A stretch of DNA of 64,000 nucleotides, from the NCBI RefSeq assembly GCF_000763495.1, contig NZ_CP009576.1, positions 1,436,001 through 1,500,000 on the forward strand. Reading direction: 5' to 3'. Below are positions 16,967 to 27,491 of the stretch, piece by piece. How positions within the stretch are numbered: the first letter of the stretch is position 1; every line of letters starts with the position of its first letter. The translations under genes were made by a program, and so were the position numbers. This DNA is from Listeria ivanovii subsp. londoniensis. Its GTDB lineage: Bacteria; Bacillota; Bacilli; Lactobacillales; Listeriaceae. The notes under the pieces are model-generated. The model saw nothing but the letters and a program-made list of their open reading frames with translations. It did no database searches and was not told the origin of the DNA.

Positions 16967-19045
16967 ATGGCAGATTATTTAGTGATTGTAGAGTCACCTG
17001 CAAAAGCAAAAACAATTGAAAAGTATTTAGGAAAGAAATTTAAAGTGAAAGCGTCCATGGGTCATGTTAGAGACTTACCAAAAAGTCAGATGGGTGTTGA
17101 TACAGAACATGACTATGAACCAAGGTATATCACTATTCGTGGTAAAGGTCCTGTTTTAAAAGAATTAAAGCAAGCCGCTAAAAAAGCAAAAAAAGTCTAT
17201 CTCGCGGCCGATCCAGATCGCGAAGGAGAAGCAATTGCATGGCATTTGGCGAACAGTCTAGACTTAGATCAATCAGACAAATTGCGAGTGGTATTTAACG
17301 AAATTACGAAAGAGGCAGTAAAAGAATCATTTAAAACTCCTCGAAAAATAGATATGGACTTAGTAAATGCACAGCAAGCTAGGAGAATATTGGATCGTTT
17401 AGTTGGTTACAATATCAGCCCGATTTTATGGAAAAAAGTAAAAAAAGGCTTGAGTGCAGGCCGTGTTCAATCAATTGCACTTCGAATTATCATTGACAGA
17501 GAAAAAGAAATCAATAATTTCAAACCGGAAGAATATTGGACAATTGATGGTAATTTCCTTAAAGGTAAGAAAAAATTCCAAGCTAATTTTTATGGCGTAA
17601 ATGGTAAGAAGAAAAAGCTTTCAACCGCTGATGATGTAAAAGAAGTTATGTCCGCAATTAGAGGGAAATCATTCGATGTTACGGATGTAACCAAAAAAGA
17701 ACGACTTAGAAATCCAGCTGCACCATTTACTACATCTAGTCTACAACAAGAAGCAGCAAGGAAATTAAATTATCGTACACGTAAAACAATGATGCTTGCT
17801 CAACAATTATATGAAGGTATTACGCTTGGAAAACAAGGTACTGTTGGATTGATAACCTATATGCGTACTGACTCTACTCGTATTGCGGATTCAGCTATTT
17901 TAGAAGCAGGTAATTATATTAAAGAAACATACGGACCTGAATTTTCTCGGAATCACAAACGTTCTGATAAAAATGCAAAAGGTGCTCAAGATGCCCATGA
18001 AGCAATTCGTCCAACAAGTGCAATGAGAAGCCCGCAAGCAGTGAAAGAATATCTGACGCGTGATCAGCTTCGCTTGTACCGCTTGATTTGGGAACGATTT
18101 ATTGCCAGCCAAATGACACCAGCTGTTCTGGATACAATGCGTGTTGATTTAGATAATAATGGTGTGAATTTTAGAGCTAATGGATCAAAAATCAAGTTTC
18201 ATGGCTTTATGAAAGTTTATGTAGAAAGCAATGATGATAATACGGAAGAAAAAGAGAATATTTTACCTGATTTGAAAAAAGGCGATAAGGTACAGTCGGA
18301 ATCACTTGAACAGCGCCAGCATTTTACTCAGCCGCCTCCCCGTTATACAGAGGCAAGATTAGTTAAAACACTGGAAGAAATAGGAATTGGACGACCATCT
18401 ACCTATTCACCTACATTAGATACAATTCAGCGGAGAAATTATGTATCCTTGACCAATAAACGTTTCATTCCAACTGAATTAGGTGAAATCGTCAATGAAA
18501 TGATTGAAGAATACTTCCCAGAAATTTTAGATGTGAAATTCACAGCTAATATGGAAAGCGAGTTAGATGAAGTAGAGCATGGACAAGTAGAATGGGTCAA
18601 AGTAATTGATGAGTTTTATAAACAATTCGAGCCAAATGTGATTAAAGCTGATGCCGAAATGGAAAAAATTGAAATTAAAGATGAACCTGCTGGTATCGAC
18701 TGTGATCTTTGCGGAGCGCCAATGGTATATAAAATGGGTAAATATGGAAAATTCCTTGCTTGTAGCAGATTCCCTGATTGCCGAAATACCAAAGCGATTG
18801 TAAAAGAAATTGGTGTTACTTGTCCTAAATGCGAGAAAGGGCATGTTATCGAAAGAAAGAGCAAGAAAAAACGAATTTTTTATGGTTGCGATCGCTATCC
18901 AGATTGTGATTATGTTTCATGGGATAAACCAGTAGAACGAGCTTGTCCAAAATGTAATGAACGAGCACTTGTAGAAAAGAAACTGAAAAAAGGTGTACAA
19001 GTTCAATGTACCAACTGCGATTATAAAGAATCAACACAACAATAA
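16967..19045 (+). CDS. topA: DNA topoisomerase I
   Basis: Type IA topoisomerase that relaxes negative supercoils. 692 residues: an N-terminal Toprim domain ('[18 protein letters not shown]', '[14 protein letters not shown]'), active-site Tyr in '[12 protein letters not shown]', then three C-terminal zinc-ribbon repeats starting near residue 580 ([40 protein letters not shown]). The start at 16967 follows GGGAGGAA; ten upstream codons in frame lack a ribosome site. Confidence 0.97.
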   Translation: MADYLVIVESPAKAKTIEKYLGKKFKVKASMGHVRDLPKSQMGVDTEHDYEPRYITIRGKGPVLKELKQAAKKAKKVYLAADPDREGEAIAWHLANSLDLDQSDKLRVVFNEITKEAVKESFKTPRKIDMDLVNAQQARRILDRLVGYNISPILWKKVKKGLSAGRVQSIALRIIIDREKEINNFKPEEYWTIDGNFLKGKKKFQANFYGVNGKKKKLSTADDVKEVMSAIRGKSFDVTDVTKKERLRNPAAPFTTSSLQQEAARKLNYRTRKTMMLAQQLYEGITLGKQGTVGLITYMRTDSTRIADSAILEAGNYIKETYGPEFSRNHKRSDKNAKGAQDAHEAIRPTSAMRSPQAVKEYLTRDQLRLYRLIWERFIASQMTPAVLDTMRVDLDNNGVNFRANGSKIKFHGFMKVYVESNDDNTEEKENILPDLKKGDKVQSESLEQRQHFTQPPPRYTEARLVKTLEEIGIGRPSTYSPTLDTIQRRNYVSLTNKRFIPTELGEIVNEMIEEYFPEILDVKFTANMESELDEVEHGQVEWVKVIDEFYKQFEPNVIKADAEMEKIEIKDEPAGIDCDLCGAPMVYKMGKYGKFLACSRFPDCRNTKAIVKEIGVTCPKCEKGHVIERKSKKKRIFYGCDRYPDCDYVSWDKPVERACPKCNERALVEKKLKKGVQVQCTNCDYKESTQQ

Positions 19046-19109
19046 CTAGTCAAAATGGCAGCACTAGGGGTTCCTTTGTGTTGCCATTGTTGCGCGAGGA
19101 GGCGGACAA

Positions 19110-20414
19110 ATGGGAAAAAAAGTAAATGTAATTGGAGCAGGGCTAGCTGGAAGTGAAGCAGCGTGGCAATTAGTGAAAAGAGGAATAAAGGTTGATTTAT
19201 ATGAAATGCGACCGGTAAAACAAACACCGGCACATCACACAGATAAATTTGCAGAACTTGTTTGCACCAACTCATTGCGAGCTAACGGCTTAACAAATGC
19301 GGTGGGCGTGATAAAAGAAGAAATGCGGATACTTGAATCAATTATTATTGAAGCAGCTGATAAGGCTTCTGTACCAGCGGGAGGAGCGCTTGCGGTTGAT
19401 CGTCATGAATTTTCTGGTTATATTACAGACAAAGTGAAAAATCATCCACTTGTTACGGTACACACGGAGGAAGTAACGACTATTCCAGAAGGCCCAACGA
19501 TTATTGCAACTGGTCCATTAACAAGTCCAGCACTTGCGGAAGAAATAAAACATTTAACAGGTGAAGAGTATCTTTATTTTTATGATGCAGCGGCCCCAAT
19601 TATTGAAAAAGATAGTATTAATATGGATAAAGTATATTTAAAATCCAGATATGATAAGGGGGAAGCAGCCTACTTAAATTGTCCGATGTCGGAAGAAGAA
19701 TTCAAGGCTTTTTATGAGGCACTTGTTACTGCTGAAACGGCAGCACTGAAAGAATTTGAAAAAGAAGTATTTTTCGAGGGGTGTATGCCGATAGAAGTGA
19801 TGGCAAAGCGTGGTATTAAAACCATGTTATTTGGACCGCTAAAACCAGTAGGATTGGAAAATCCAGAAACAGGTAAGAGGCCCTACGCAGTATTGCAATT
19901 GCGTCAAGATGATGCAGCTGGGACACTTTATAATATGGTTGGTTTCCAAACCCATCTAAAATGGGGGGAGCAAAAACGTGTATTTGGTATGATTCCAGGA
20001 TTAGAAAATGCAGAAATCGTACGTTATGGTGTGATGCACCGGAATACATTTATTAATTCGCCAACTGTTCTTAAACCAACTTACCAACTTAAATCAAGAG
20101 ATGACTTATTCTTCGCAGGACAAATGACTGGTGTTGAAGGCTATGTAGAGTCCGCGGCTAGTGGACTTGCTGCTGGAATTAATGCGGCTCGTTTTGTAGA
20201 AAACAAAGAATTAATCTTATTCCCAAAAGAAACGGCAATCGGAAGTTTAGCACATTATATAACTAGTGCGAGCAAAAAATCATTTCAACCAATGAACGTG
20301 AATTTTGGGTTATTTCCAGAGTTAGCTTCCAAAATCCGTGTAAAACAAGAACGTAACGAAAAATTAGCAGAAAGAGCCCTAAGTGCAATAAAAGGGGTTG
20401 CAGAACAATTATAA
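19110..20414 (+). CDS. trmFO: methylenetetrahydrofolate-tRNA-(uracil-5-)-methyltransferase TrmFO
   Basis: A folate- and FAD-dependent enzyme making ribothymidine at position 54 of tRNA (formerly Gid). 434 residues: N-terminal dinucleotide-binding motif '[15 protein letters not shown]', the conserved '[17 protein letters not shown]' stretch with a conserved Cys, and the C-terminal FAD motif '[19 protein letters not shown]'. Ribosome site GAGGAGG. It lies 64 nt after topA, the order found in B. subtilis (topA-trmFO-codV). Confidence 0.96.
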   Translation: MGKKVNVIGAGLAGSEAAWQLVKRGIKVDLYEMRPVKQTPAHHTDKFAELVCTNSLRANGLTNAVGVIKEEMRILESIIIEAADKASVPAGGALAVDRHEFSGYITDKVKNHPLVTVHTEEVTTIPEGPTIIATGPLTSPALAEEIKHLTGEEYLYFYDAAAPIIEKDSINMDKVYLKSRYDKGEAAYLNCPMSEEEFKAFYEALVTAETAALKEFEKEVFFEGCMPIEVMAKRGIKTMLFGPLKPVGLENPETGKRPYAVLQLRQDDAAGTLYNMVGFQTHLKWGEQKRVFGMIPGLENAEIVRYGVMHRNTFINSPTVLKPTYQLKSRDDLFFAGQMTGVEGYVESAASGLAAGINAARFVENKELILFPKETAIGSLAHYITSASKKSFQPMNVNFGLFPELASKIRVKQERNEKLAERALSAIKGVAEQL

Positions 20415-20699
20415 AAACACTATAATGATTTAGGGCTATTAATTGCTGCTCTTTTCATCATGATTTTCACTTTTCAGTTTTTCAAAAGAGTTAATTAAGA
20501 TGAAAAGGCAGTTTTTCTTTCAAATAAATGGTCTAGACAATTATGTGAAACTCAATGTGGTTTTTTTCACAAAAGAAAAGCTAATTATTTAAATTGATTG
20601 TAAAAACGGATTAATTCGAAAAGTTGCGAAAAATGGATAAAATCATTGCAACTAGTATGTTGATATGTTAACATGATAGTGTTTGAGAGGTGTATTAGC
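20415..20699. other. intergenic region upstream of the xerC-codY operon
   Basis: A 285-nt AT-rich gap. TTGCAA (20646-20651), 17 bp, TAACAT (20669-20674) is a weak promoter candidate. No strong terminator follows trmFO. Nothing else is recognised. Confidence 0.4.
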
Positions 20700-21602
20700 A
20701 TGAATCAAGAAGGCAAGTGGGAGCAGATGTTTCTTGACTATCTTCATTCAGAACGAAATTATTCTGAAAACACAAGTACCGCTTATGAAAATGATTTGCT
20801 TGATTTTCGTCGTTTTTTAAATGAACAAGCTATTACCCAATACAAACAGGTTACTTTTCTAGATGTTCGAATTTATTTAACTGAATTAAAGCAAAAATCT
20901 TTTTCTCGAACGACAGTAGCTAGGAAAATTTCAAGTTTACGGAGTTTTTACACTTTTCTTTTAAGAGAAAATGTTATTACTGAAAATCCGTTTACTTATG
21001 TGTCACATGCGAAAAATCAGCTAAGGCTTCCTAAGTTTTTCTATTCAGAAGAAATGGAAGCTTTGTTTCAAGTGGTTTATGAAGACAATGAAACGCTTAC
21101 AATTCGGGATAGAGTTCTTTTGGAGGTATTGTATGGCACTGGAATTCGGGTGAGCGAGTGTGCAGGGATTTTATTAACAGATATTGACCAGACTTATCAA
21201 GCAATTCTTATCCGAGGAAAAGGGAATAAAGAGCGATATGTGCCTTTTGGTGTGTATGCGGAAGACGCGATTACGGATTATTTGGATTGCCGATTAGCAT
21301 TAATGAAACGTTTTAACAAAACACATGATTCACTATTAATCAACCACTACGGGGATCCACTTACAACAAGAGGCATTCGATATTGCTTAACAAAAATAAT
21401 AAGTAAAGCATCACTCACACGAAAAATTCATCCTCATATGTTGCGCCATACATTTGCGACAGATTTGCTTAATAATGGTGCAGATATGCGGACTGTCCAG
21501 GAATTACTTGGGCATGCAAGCTTATCATCTACACAAATTTATACACACGTTACGAAAGAGCATTTAAAATCTACCTATATGAAACATCATCCGAGAGCTT
21601 AA
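20700..21602 (+). CDS. xerC: tyrosine recombinase XerC/CodV
   Basis: Site-specific recombinase, partner of XerD in resolving chromosome dimers at dif. 300 residues: N-terminal SAM-like core-binding domain ('[15 protein letters not shown]'), then the catalytic domain with Arg in 'GTGIRVSE', Lys in '[10 protein letters not shown]', '[11 protein letters not shown]', '[14 protein letters not shown]' and the nucleophile Tyr. The start follows GAGAGGTG. First gene of the codV-clpQ-clpY-codY operon known from Bacillus. Confidence 0.95.
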   Translation: MNQEGKWEQMFLDYLHSERNYSENTSTAYENDLLDFRRFLNEQAITQYKQVTFLDVRIYLTELKQKSFSRTTVARKISSLRSFYTFLLRENVITENPFTYVSHAKNQLRLPKFFYSEEMEALFQVVYEDNETLTIRDRVLLEVLYGTGIRVSECAGILLTDIDQTYQAILIRGKGNKERYVPFGVYAEDAITDYLDCRLALMKRFNKTHDSLLINHYGDPLTTRGIRYCLTKIISKASLTRKIHPHMLRHTFATDLLNNGADMRTVQELLGHASLSSTQIYTHVTKEHLKSTYMKHHPRA

Positions 21603-21622
21603 ATTTGGAGGAGGTTATGGAA

Positions 21623-22162
21623 ATGGAACTACATGCTACAACGATATTTGCAGTCCATCACGACGGAAAAGCCGCAATGGCAGGAGATGGTCAAGTAACG
21701 CTCGGAGAATCTGTTGTTATGAAACACACCGCAAAAAAAGTTCGTCGTCTTTTTCATGATAAAGTAATTGCTGGTTTTGCTGGTTCAGTTGCCGATGCAT
21801 TTACATTATTTGAAAAATTCGAAGCAAAACTTAATGAATATAATGGTAATTTGGAAAGAGCATCCGTAGAACTAGCTCAACAATGGCGTAGTGACAGTGT
21901 TTTACGCAAACTAGAAGCGATGCTGATCGTTATGGATAAAGATACCTTGCTACTTGTTTCTGGTACAGGTGAAGTTATCGAACCAGATGATGGGATTTTA
22001 GCGATTGGTTCTGGTGGGAACTATGCTCTTGCTGCAGGTCGAGCGCTGAAACGACATAATGGTGGACAAATGGAAGCCAAAGATATCGCACGCCATGCAC
22101 TAGAGATTGCTTCAGAAATTTGTGTTTTTACAAACGATCAAATTACGGTAGAAGAGCTTTGA
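21623..22162 (+). CDS. hslV: ATP-dependent protease subunit HslV (ClpQ)
   Basis: Peptidase subunit of the HslUV two-component proteasome-like protease. 179 residues with a proteasome beta fold: the N-terminal [20 protein letters not shown] supplies the Thr nucleophile region, and the middle shows '[11 protein letters not shown]' and '[14 protein letters not shown]'. The ATG at 21623 follows GGAGGAGG by a suitable distance; two further ATGs or starts just upstream in the same frame are possible. It lies 4 nt before the hslU frame. Confidence 0.95.
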   Translation: MELHATTIFAVHHDGKAAMAGDGQVTLGESVVMKHTAKKVRRLFHDKVIAGFAGSVADAFTLFEKFEAKLNEYNGNLERASVELAQQWRSDSVLRKLEAMLIVMDKDTLLLVSGTGEVIEPDDGILAIGSGGNYALAAGRALKRHNGGQMEAKDIARHALEIASEICVFTNDQITVEEL

Positions 22163-22175
22163 AGGAGTGATTAAT

Positions 22176-23585
22176 TTGACAAATCAAATGCTAACGAGCC
22201 AGTTGACACCTAAACAAATTGTCGAAAAACTGGATCAATATATTATTGGGCAAACCGGCGCGAAAAAATCAGTTGCGGTAGCACTTCGAAATCGGTATCG
22301 CAGACAACTTATGGATGAAGCTATTCGTGATGAAATCATTCCGAAAAATATTTTGATGATTGGACCAACTGGAGTCGGAAAAACTGAGATTGCTCGACGG
22401 ATTGCCAAAATTGTTCGAGCGCCATTTTCAAAAGTAGAAGCAACAAAATTTACAGAAGTAGGCTATGTTGGTCGGGATGTGGAATCTATGGTTCGTGATT
22501 TAGTAGAGGTTTCTGTTCGTTTAGTGAAAGAAGAAAAAATGCAACTAGTGCGTGTCAAAGCAGAAAAAAATGCTGAAAAACGCCTTATTAAATTACTAGC
22601 ACCAAGTCAAAAGAAAAAACAAACGGCATCCCCAAATCCAATAGAAGCACTATTCGGCGGGATGAATCAACAGGAAGAACCAGATGAAGAAGAAGTGGAT
22701 CAAGAATTAAAAAATAAACGCAGCCAAATCGAATGGCGCCTTCAAAACGGTGAACTTGATGATGAAATCGTGACAGTGGAAGTAAAAGAACAACAAAATC
22801 CAATGTTAGATATGATGCGCGGGGCTGGAATGGACCAAATGAATGGTATGCAAGATGCGCTGTCAGGAATGTTCCCAGCAAAGAAGAAAAAACGAAAAGT
22901 TACTGTTCGAGAAGCGAAAAAAATCCTTTTTGAAGATGAAGCATCAAAACTTATAGATGCGGAAGAATTAGCGGCAGAAGGAATTCATCGTGCAGAACAA
23001 ATGGGCATGATTTTCATTGATGAAATTGATAAAATCGCCAGCAAAGAAGGCGGTGGAAATGCTCAGGTTTCTAGAGAAGGTGTTCAAAGAGACATTTTAC
23101 CTATCGTTGAGGGGTCGCAAATTTCTACTAAATATGGTACAGTCAACACGGAGTATATTTTGTTCATTGCAGCTGGAGCTTTTCATATGTCGAAGCCGAG
23201 CGATTTAATTCCCGAACTTCAAGGGCGTTTTCCAATTAGAATTGAACTAGATAAATTAACTCAAGAAGATTTCTACAAGATTCTCACTGAACCGGACAAC
23301 GCGCTTATTAAACAATACAAAGCCCTGCTTAAAACAGAGGGAATTGAATTGATTTTCACCAAAGAAGCTGTCGAGCGAATTGCAGAAATTGCTTTCCAAG
23401 TGAATCAAGATTCTGATAATATTGGAGCAAGAAGACTTCATACCATTTTGGAAAAACTTCTGGAAGATTTGCTTTTTGAAGCACCGGAAATTAATATGGA
23501 ATCAGTGAAAGTAACAGAAAACTATGTAAATGAAAAACTTGCACCTATCATGAAAAACAGAGATTTAACTCAATTTATTTTATAA
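22176..23585 (+). CDS. hslU: ATP-dependent protease ATPase subunit HslU (ClpY)
   Basis: AAA+ unfoldase partner of HslV. 469 residues from the TTG at 22176, which follows GAAGGAG at good spacing. '[14 protein letters not shown]' is Walker A and '[11 protein letters not shown]' Walker B. The intermediate (I) domain, residues about 110-245, is charged and variable, with a Met-rich part ('[17 protein letters not shown]'). '[17 protein letters not shown]' is the sensor-2 region and the C-terminal hydrophobic tail inserts into HslV. Confidence 0.96.
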   Translation: MTNQMLTSQLTPKQIVEKLDQYIIGQTGAKKSVAVALRNRYRRQLMDEAIRDEIIPKNILMIGPTGVGKTEIARRIAKIVRAPFSKVEATKFTEVGYVGRDVESMVRDLVEVSVRLVKEEKMQLVRVKAEKNAEKRLIKLLAPSQKKKQTASPNPIEALFGGMNQQEEPDEEEVDQELKNKRSQIEWRLQNGELDDEIVTVEVKEQQNPMLDMMRGAGMDQMNGMQDALSGMFPAKKKKRKVTVREAKKILFEDEASKLIDAEELAAEGIHRAEQMGMIFIDEIDKIASKEGGGNAQVSREGVQRDILPIVEGSQISTKYGTVNTEYILFIAAGAFHMSKPSDLIPELQGRFPIRIELDKLTQEDFYKILTEPDNALIKQYKALLKTEGIELIFTKEAVERIAEIAFQVNQDSDNIGARRLHTILEKLLEDLLFEAPEINMESVKVTENYVNEKLAPIMKNRDLTQFIL

Positions 23586-23605
23586 AATACTAGGAGGATC
23601 TAATA

Positions 23606-24385
23606 ATGACTTTATTAGAAAAAACAAGAAAAATTAATGCAATGTTACAAAATGCTGCAGGAAAAACAGTAAACTTTAAAGAAATGGCAGATACATTAAC
23701 AGATGTAATTGAAGCAAATACTTATATCGTAAGCCGTAAAGGTAAATTGCTTGGCTATTCAGAAGTACTTCCAATTGAGAATGAACGTATGAAACAAATG
23801 CTTACAGAACGTCAATTCCCGGAAGAGTATACGCAAAGCCTTTTCAATGTAGGTGAAACTTCTTCTAATCTGGAAGTATCCAGTCAATATACAGCTTTCC
23901 CGATTGAAAATAGTGATTTATTTACAAAAGGATTAACGACAATTGTACCTATCGTCGGTGGTGGTGAACGCCTTGGAACTTTAATTTTATCTCGTTTAGA
24001 AAGTAATTTTACGGATGATGATTTACTACTAGCTGAATATGGTGGAACCGTAGTTGGTATGGAAATTTTACATGAAAAAGCAGAAGAAATTGAAGAAGAA
24101 GCGCGTAGCCGTGCAGTAGTACAAATGGCAATTAGTTCTCTTTCTTATAGTGAGTTAGAAGCAATTGAACATATTTTTGATGAATTAAATGGTAAAGAAG
24201 GCTTGCTTGTTGCTTCTAAAATTGCAGACCGTGTTGGTATTACACGTTCTGTTATCGTTAATGCACTTCGTAAATTAGAAAGTGCGGGTGTTATTGATTC
24301 TCGTTCACTAGGAATGAAAGGTACATTTATCCGTGTGTTAAATGATAAATTCCTTGTTGAACTTGAAAAATTGAAAAATAACTAA
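23606..24385 (+). CDS. codY: GTP- and branched-chain-amino-acid-sensing global repressor CodY
   Basis: Global nutrient regulator. 259 residues: GAF domain in the first roughly 155 residues that binds Ile/Leu/Val, a linker helix, and a winged HTH with the recognition stretch '[19 protein letters not shown]' near residues 203-226. Strong ribosome site AGGAGG. It is the last gene of the xerC-hslV-hslU-codY operon and closed by a terminator. In L. monocytogenes CodY also links metabolism with virulence gene expression (established). Confidence 0.97.
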   Translation: MTLLEKTRKINAMLQNAAGKTVNFKEMADTLTDVIEANTYIVSRKGKLLGYSEVLPIENERMKQMLTERQFPEEYTQSLFNVGETSSNLEVSSQYTAFPIENSDLFTKGLTTIVPIVGGGERLGTLILSRLESNFTDDDLLLAEYGGTVVGMEILHEKAEEIEEEARSRAVVQMAISSLSYSELEAIEHIFDELNGKEGLLVASKIADRVGITRSVIVNALRKLESAGVIDSRSLGMKGTFIRVLNDKFLVELEKLKNN

Positions 24386-24392
24386 AATTTGT

Positions 24393-24431
24393 AAAGCTTT
24401 CTCTGAAAATATTCAGGGGAAGCTTTTTTTT
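24393..24431 (+). terminator. codY operon terminator
   Basis: AAAGCTTTCTCTGAA pairs with TTCAGGGGAAGCTTT around a short loop, followed by a long T-run. Confidence 0.9.
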
Positions 24432-24481
24432 ATCGGCTTTGGTAAAATAAGAAGGAAGAAGTTGTGACTGGAGGAATGAAA

Positions 24482-24901
24482 ATGGAAATTGCCGAAACAA
24501 TAATTGAAGTACGTTATGCGGAAACAGACCAAATGGGAGTTGTTTATCATAATAATTACCTAGTTTGGATGGAGATTGGTCGCACAAGACTAATTGAACA
24601 ATTAGGTTTCCGTTATTTTGATATGGAAGAGGCGGGATACCTATCTCCAGTGTTAGATGTGCATATCCATTACGGGAAACCCTTGCGTTATGGACAAAAG
24701 GCAGTTGTCAAAACATGGATAAAAGGGTATGATGGACTTCGTGTTACCTATGGGTATGAAATTTGTTATGAAGACACGAAAGAAATTGCGATTACAGGTG
24801 AAACAGCGCATGTATGTGTAACAAAAGAAGATTTTCGACCTGTGTCCTTGAGAAGAATATTTCCGAATTGGCATAAAGCCTATCTAAAAGCATTAGAATA
24901 A
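24482..24901 (+). CDS. acyl-CoA thioesterase, 4HBT/YbgC family (YneP-like)
   Basis: 139-residue hotdog-fold thioesterase. The N-terminal 'VRYAETDQMGVVYHNNYLVW' contains the conserved Asp and the motif of the 4-hydroxybenzoyl-CoA thioesterase family. It probably hydrolyses acyl-CoA; the natural substrate is unknown. B. subtilis has yneP before yneQ and yneS (plsY), the same order as here. The start at 24482 is set after GGAGG; an in-frame ATG at 24476 is too close to the ribosome site. Confidence 0.88.
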   Translation: MEIAETIIEVRYAETDQMGVVYHNNYLVWMEIGRTRLIEQLGFRYFDMEEAGYLSPVLDVHIHYGKPLRYGQKAVVKTWIKGYDGLRVTYGYEICYEDTKEIAITGETAHVCVTKEDFRPVSLRRIFPNWHKAYLKALE

Positions 24902-24923
24902 ATAAGACTGGTAGTGATAAAAA

Positions 24924-25238
24924 ATGGCTTTTGGTGTAAAGCGTGATGAAATGGATATATGGAAAGAAAAAGCAAGTCGTGGAGAGATAGCAATTATTAC
25001 ACATTATTGGCTAGATGATCGGTTTCCTGATTCCAAAACAGTAACCAAAGTTGCTTGTTCTGATTTGAAAAAATTACAGCAATGGGGAAAAAAATATGGA
25101 CTTGCACCAGACTGGATTGATAATCGTCGAAAAAACATCCCGCATTATGATTTGTTTGGAGAAATGCAATTAGTTGTGCTGAAACAAGAGCATGAATGGG
25201 AACAAATCGAGCGGTTTCATTTGGAGGAGAAAGAATAA
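24924..25238 (+). CDS. conserved hypothetical protein, YneQ-like
   Basis: 104 residues, small and soluble, with the conserved opening 'MAFGVKRDEMDIWKEKASRG' and 'HYWLDDRFP' followed by 'GLAPDWIDNRRKNIPHYD'. It matches what I know of B. subtilis YneQ, which occupies the same place; the function is unknown. Ribosome site weak. Its stop overlaps the start of the next gene by one base (TAATG), so the two are coupled. Confidence 0.82.
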   Translation: MAFGVKRDEMDIWKEKASRGEIAIITHYWLDDRFPDSKTVTKVACSDLKKLQQWGKKYGLAPDWIDNRRKNIPHYDLFGEMQLVVLKQEHEWEQIERFHLEEKE

Positions 25239-26110
25239 TGATTAAACTGGAAAATGAAATAATACTCATAGAAATGAAAGAGGCTGGAGCTGAATTAACA
25301 CGGATTTTCCGAAAAGATACTGGTTTAGAATATTTATGGAACGCGGACAGTAAGTTTTGGGGGCGCCATTCACCAGTGTTATTTCCGACAGTAGGAAGAT
25401 TAGTAGAAGATACTTATTTTGTGGAGGGCAAACCATATCATTTAGGACAACATGGTTTTGCTCGTGACCGTGAATTCAAAGTGGTTGAACAAACGGAAAA
25501 TAAAATTCGTTTTGAACTGGATTCAGATGAAGCTTCTTTGAAAATTTATCCATACCAATTTAAGTTGTCGATTAGTTATACATTAGAAAAAAATACCGTA
25601 GCTGTTTCTTTTGAAGTAGAAAATACAGATACCAAACGAATGTATTTCTCGATAGGAGCACATCCTGCTTTTAATTTGCCACTTATTGAAGGTACAGATT
25701 TTGAAGATTATTATTTAGATTTTGGAGCAAAGGAGAACTTAGAGACACTTTGTTTAGAAGGGGCTTATCGTAACGGAGAAATCAAAAATATTACGAAAGA
25801 GCCAACACAAAATTTACCACTGAATTATGACCTATTTAAAAATGATGCGCTTATTTTTGAAGCATTGAACAAAAAAGAAGTAACTATTAAATCTGATAAA
25901 ACATCCCATTTTGTTAAGGTATCATTTCCTGAATTTCCTTTCGTTGGGATATGGACTGCAAGAGCAGGCACGCCTTTCCTTTGTATTGAACCTTGGTATG
26001 GAATTGCAGATGGCATAGGTGAATCAGTGGAACTTCGAGATAAAGCTGGAATTGAGCATTTAGAACCAGAAGCAGTATTTTCTTCTGAATATCAAATTAC
26101 AGTAGGATAA
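25238..26110 (+). CDS. aldose 1-epimerase-like protein (LacX/YeaD type)
   Basis: 290 residues of the galactose-mutarotase-like fold. Motifs: 'GRHSPVLFPTVGRLVED', 'GQHGFARDREF' (His), 'FSIGAHPAFNLPL' (catalytic His) and 'FLCIEPWYGIAD' (acid Glu). It probably interconverts anomers of a sugar or sugar phosphate; the substrate is not predictable. The start at 25238 lies after GGAGGAG and overlaps the upstream stop. The gene is not in the B. subtilis yneP-yneT cluster, so it is an insertion relative to that order. Confidence 0.86.
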   Translation: MIKLENEIILIEMKEAGAELTRIFRKDTGLEYLWNADSKFWGRHSPVLFPTVGRLVEDTYFVEGKPYHLGQHGFARDREFKVVEQTENKIRFELDSDEASLKIYPYQFKLSISYTLEKNTVAVSFEVENTDTKRMYFSIGAHPAFNLPLIEGTDFEDYYLDFGAKENLETLCLEGAYRNGEIKNITKEPTQNLPLNYDLFKNDALIFEALNKKEVTIKSDKTSHFVKVSFPEFPFVGIWTARAGTPFLCIEPWYGIADGIGESVELRDKAGIEHLEPEAVFSSEYQITVG

Positions 26111-26113
26111 ATC

Positions 26114-26147
26114 AAAACCCAGAAGCAAAAATGAGCTTCTGGGTTTT
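26114..26147. terminator. bidirectional terminator between epimerase-like gene and plsY
   Basis: AAAACCCAGAAGC pairs with GCTTCTGGGTTTT, with A-run and T-run on opposite sides, between convergent genes. Confidence 0.9.
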
Positions 26148-26150
26148 ATG

Positions 26151-26747
26151 TTACATCCATTTAATTTTAGGTTCTTCGCCGTTACGAATACGATTAATAT
26201 TTGCTCTGTGACGCCAAATAACAAAAATAGCAATACAAGCAACTAGGATAATTAAAATCCAATCTCCTAAGAAAAATGAAATAAGGAGTGCGGCAAGTGC
26301 GCCAATCATGGAACTAAGAGATACATATTTGCTTAGCTTTAGTGTAACTAAGAATACAACTAATGCAGCTATAAATAATAGTGGTGCATAAGCAAGGATA
26401 ACCCCGGCAGATGTAGCAACTGCTTTTCCACCGCGAAAACCTGCGAACAGTGGGAAACTATGACCAATAATAGCGAAGGCTCCAGTAAGTAACCAGAAAT
26501 GATGGTCGACATTTAATTGAACGAAAAATGGAAGTAAAGTTGCAACGGTTCCTTTTAAAATATCCATTATTGTTACGATGCTACCAGCTTTGACTCCTAA
26601 GACTCGAAAAGCATTGGTTGCACCTAAGTTTCCACTACCAAAATCTCGAATATCTTTCTTGTAAAATATTTTTCCAATCCATAAACCAGATGGTATCGAT
26701 CCGATAACATAGGCTAACAATGAAAGCAAAATCAAGTTAATTGTCAT
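26151..26747 (-). CDS. plsY: glycerol-3-phosphate acyltransferase PlsY
   Basis: Membrane enzyme that transfers an acyl group from acyl phosphate to glycerol-3-phosphate, the first step of phospholipid synthesis. 198 residues with about five membrane spans and the three PlsY motifs: '[11 protein letters not shown]', '[12 protein letters not shown]' and '[13 protein letters not shown]'. The ATG at 26747 follows GAGGGG; the longer frame to 26762 is not supported. Divergent from the yneT-like gene. Confidence 0.95.
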   Translation of the reverse strand: MTINLILLSLLAYVIGSIPSGLWIGKIFYKKDIRDFGSGNLGATNAFRVLGVKAGSIVTIMDILKGTVATLLPFFVQLNVDHHFWLLTGAFAIIGHSFPLFAGFRGGKAVATSAGVILAYAPLLFIAALVVFLVTLKLSKYVSLSSMIGALAALLISFFLGDWILIILVACIAIFVIWRHRANINRIRNGEEPKIKWM

Positions 26748-26904
26748 TTTTAAACCCCTCAAGTAGAAATGATGTTTTCCATAAAGAATTATAGCATAAA
26801 AAAGAGATGTTTGGCTAAATTGTAAGAAGAAATCACGATGAAAAGTTGAAAAAAACCAAAAAATAGCTTATGATTAGAAAGAATAATAGGGGGCGATTAG
26901 ACTA

Positions 26905-27312
26905 ATGCAAAATCCAACAAGAGAAGAAATCAATCAGATTTTAAAACAAGCAATAGTAATCGCAGTCATTGGCCTGAGTGATAAGCCAGACCGCACAAGT
27001 TATCAGGTAACGCAACTAATGCAGCAAGCGGGGTACAAAATTATACCGGTAAACCCTAATGCAGATGAGATACTTGGTGAAAAAGCAGTGAAGCAATTAA
27101 GCGATATTAAAGAACATGTGGATATTGTTAATGTCTTTCGTCGGTCAGAGTTTTTACCCGAAATTGCGAAAGCATTTGATAAGATAGATGCAGATGTATT
27201 TTGGGCACAACTTGGCATTTTTAATCAAGAAGCATTTGATTTTTTGGCGGAAAAAGGATATCCTACTGTCATGGATTATTGCATTAAGGTTGCTTATCAA
27301 GAAATGGATTAA
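26905..27312 (+). CDS. CoA-binding domain protein (YneT-like)
   Basis: 135 residues forming a single CoA-binding Rossmann domain as in succinyl-CoA synthetase alpha ('IAVIGLSDKPDRTSYQV', 'KIIPVNPNADEILGEKAV', 'VDIVNVFRRSEFLPEIA', 'FWAQLGIFNQEA'). The function of this family is not known. B. subtilis yneT lies between plsY (yneS) and parE, as here. Confidence 0.88.
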   Translation: MQNPTREEINQILKQAIVIAVIGLSDKPDRTSYQVTQLMQQAGYKIIPVNPNADEILGEKAVKQLSDIKEHVDIVNVFRRSEFLPEIAKAFDKIDADVFWAQLGIFNQEAFDFLAEKGYPTVMDYCIKVAYQEMD

Positions 27313-27334
27313 ATAACAGACCATTTTGGGAGGA

Positions 27335-27365
27335 AGCAGGTTCTTATAGCAGAGCCTGTTTTTTT
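27335..27365 (+). terminator. terminator after yneT-like gene
   Basis: CAGGTTC (27337-27343) pairs with GAGCCTG (27352-27358), with one G-U pair, followed by T7. Confidence 0.8.
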
Positions 27366-27491
27366 ATGAAAAAGAAATTGTCACTAAACTATCACTTTAT
27401 TAATTAGCTAGTTAATGCTATTCTGATAAAGTGGTTTTCAGCGAACAACAACAAACGCTAGAGATTGATGGAATGAAGGGAGTTTTGAAGT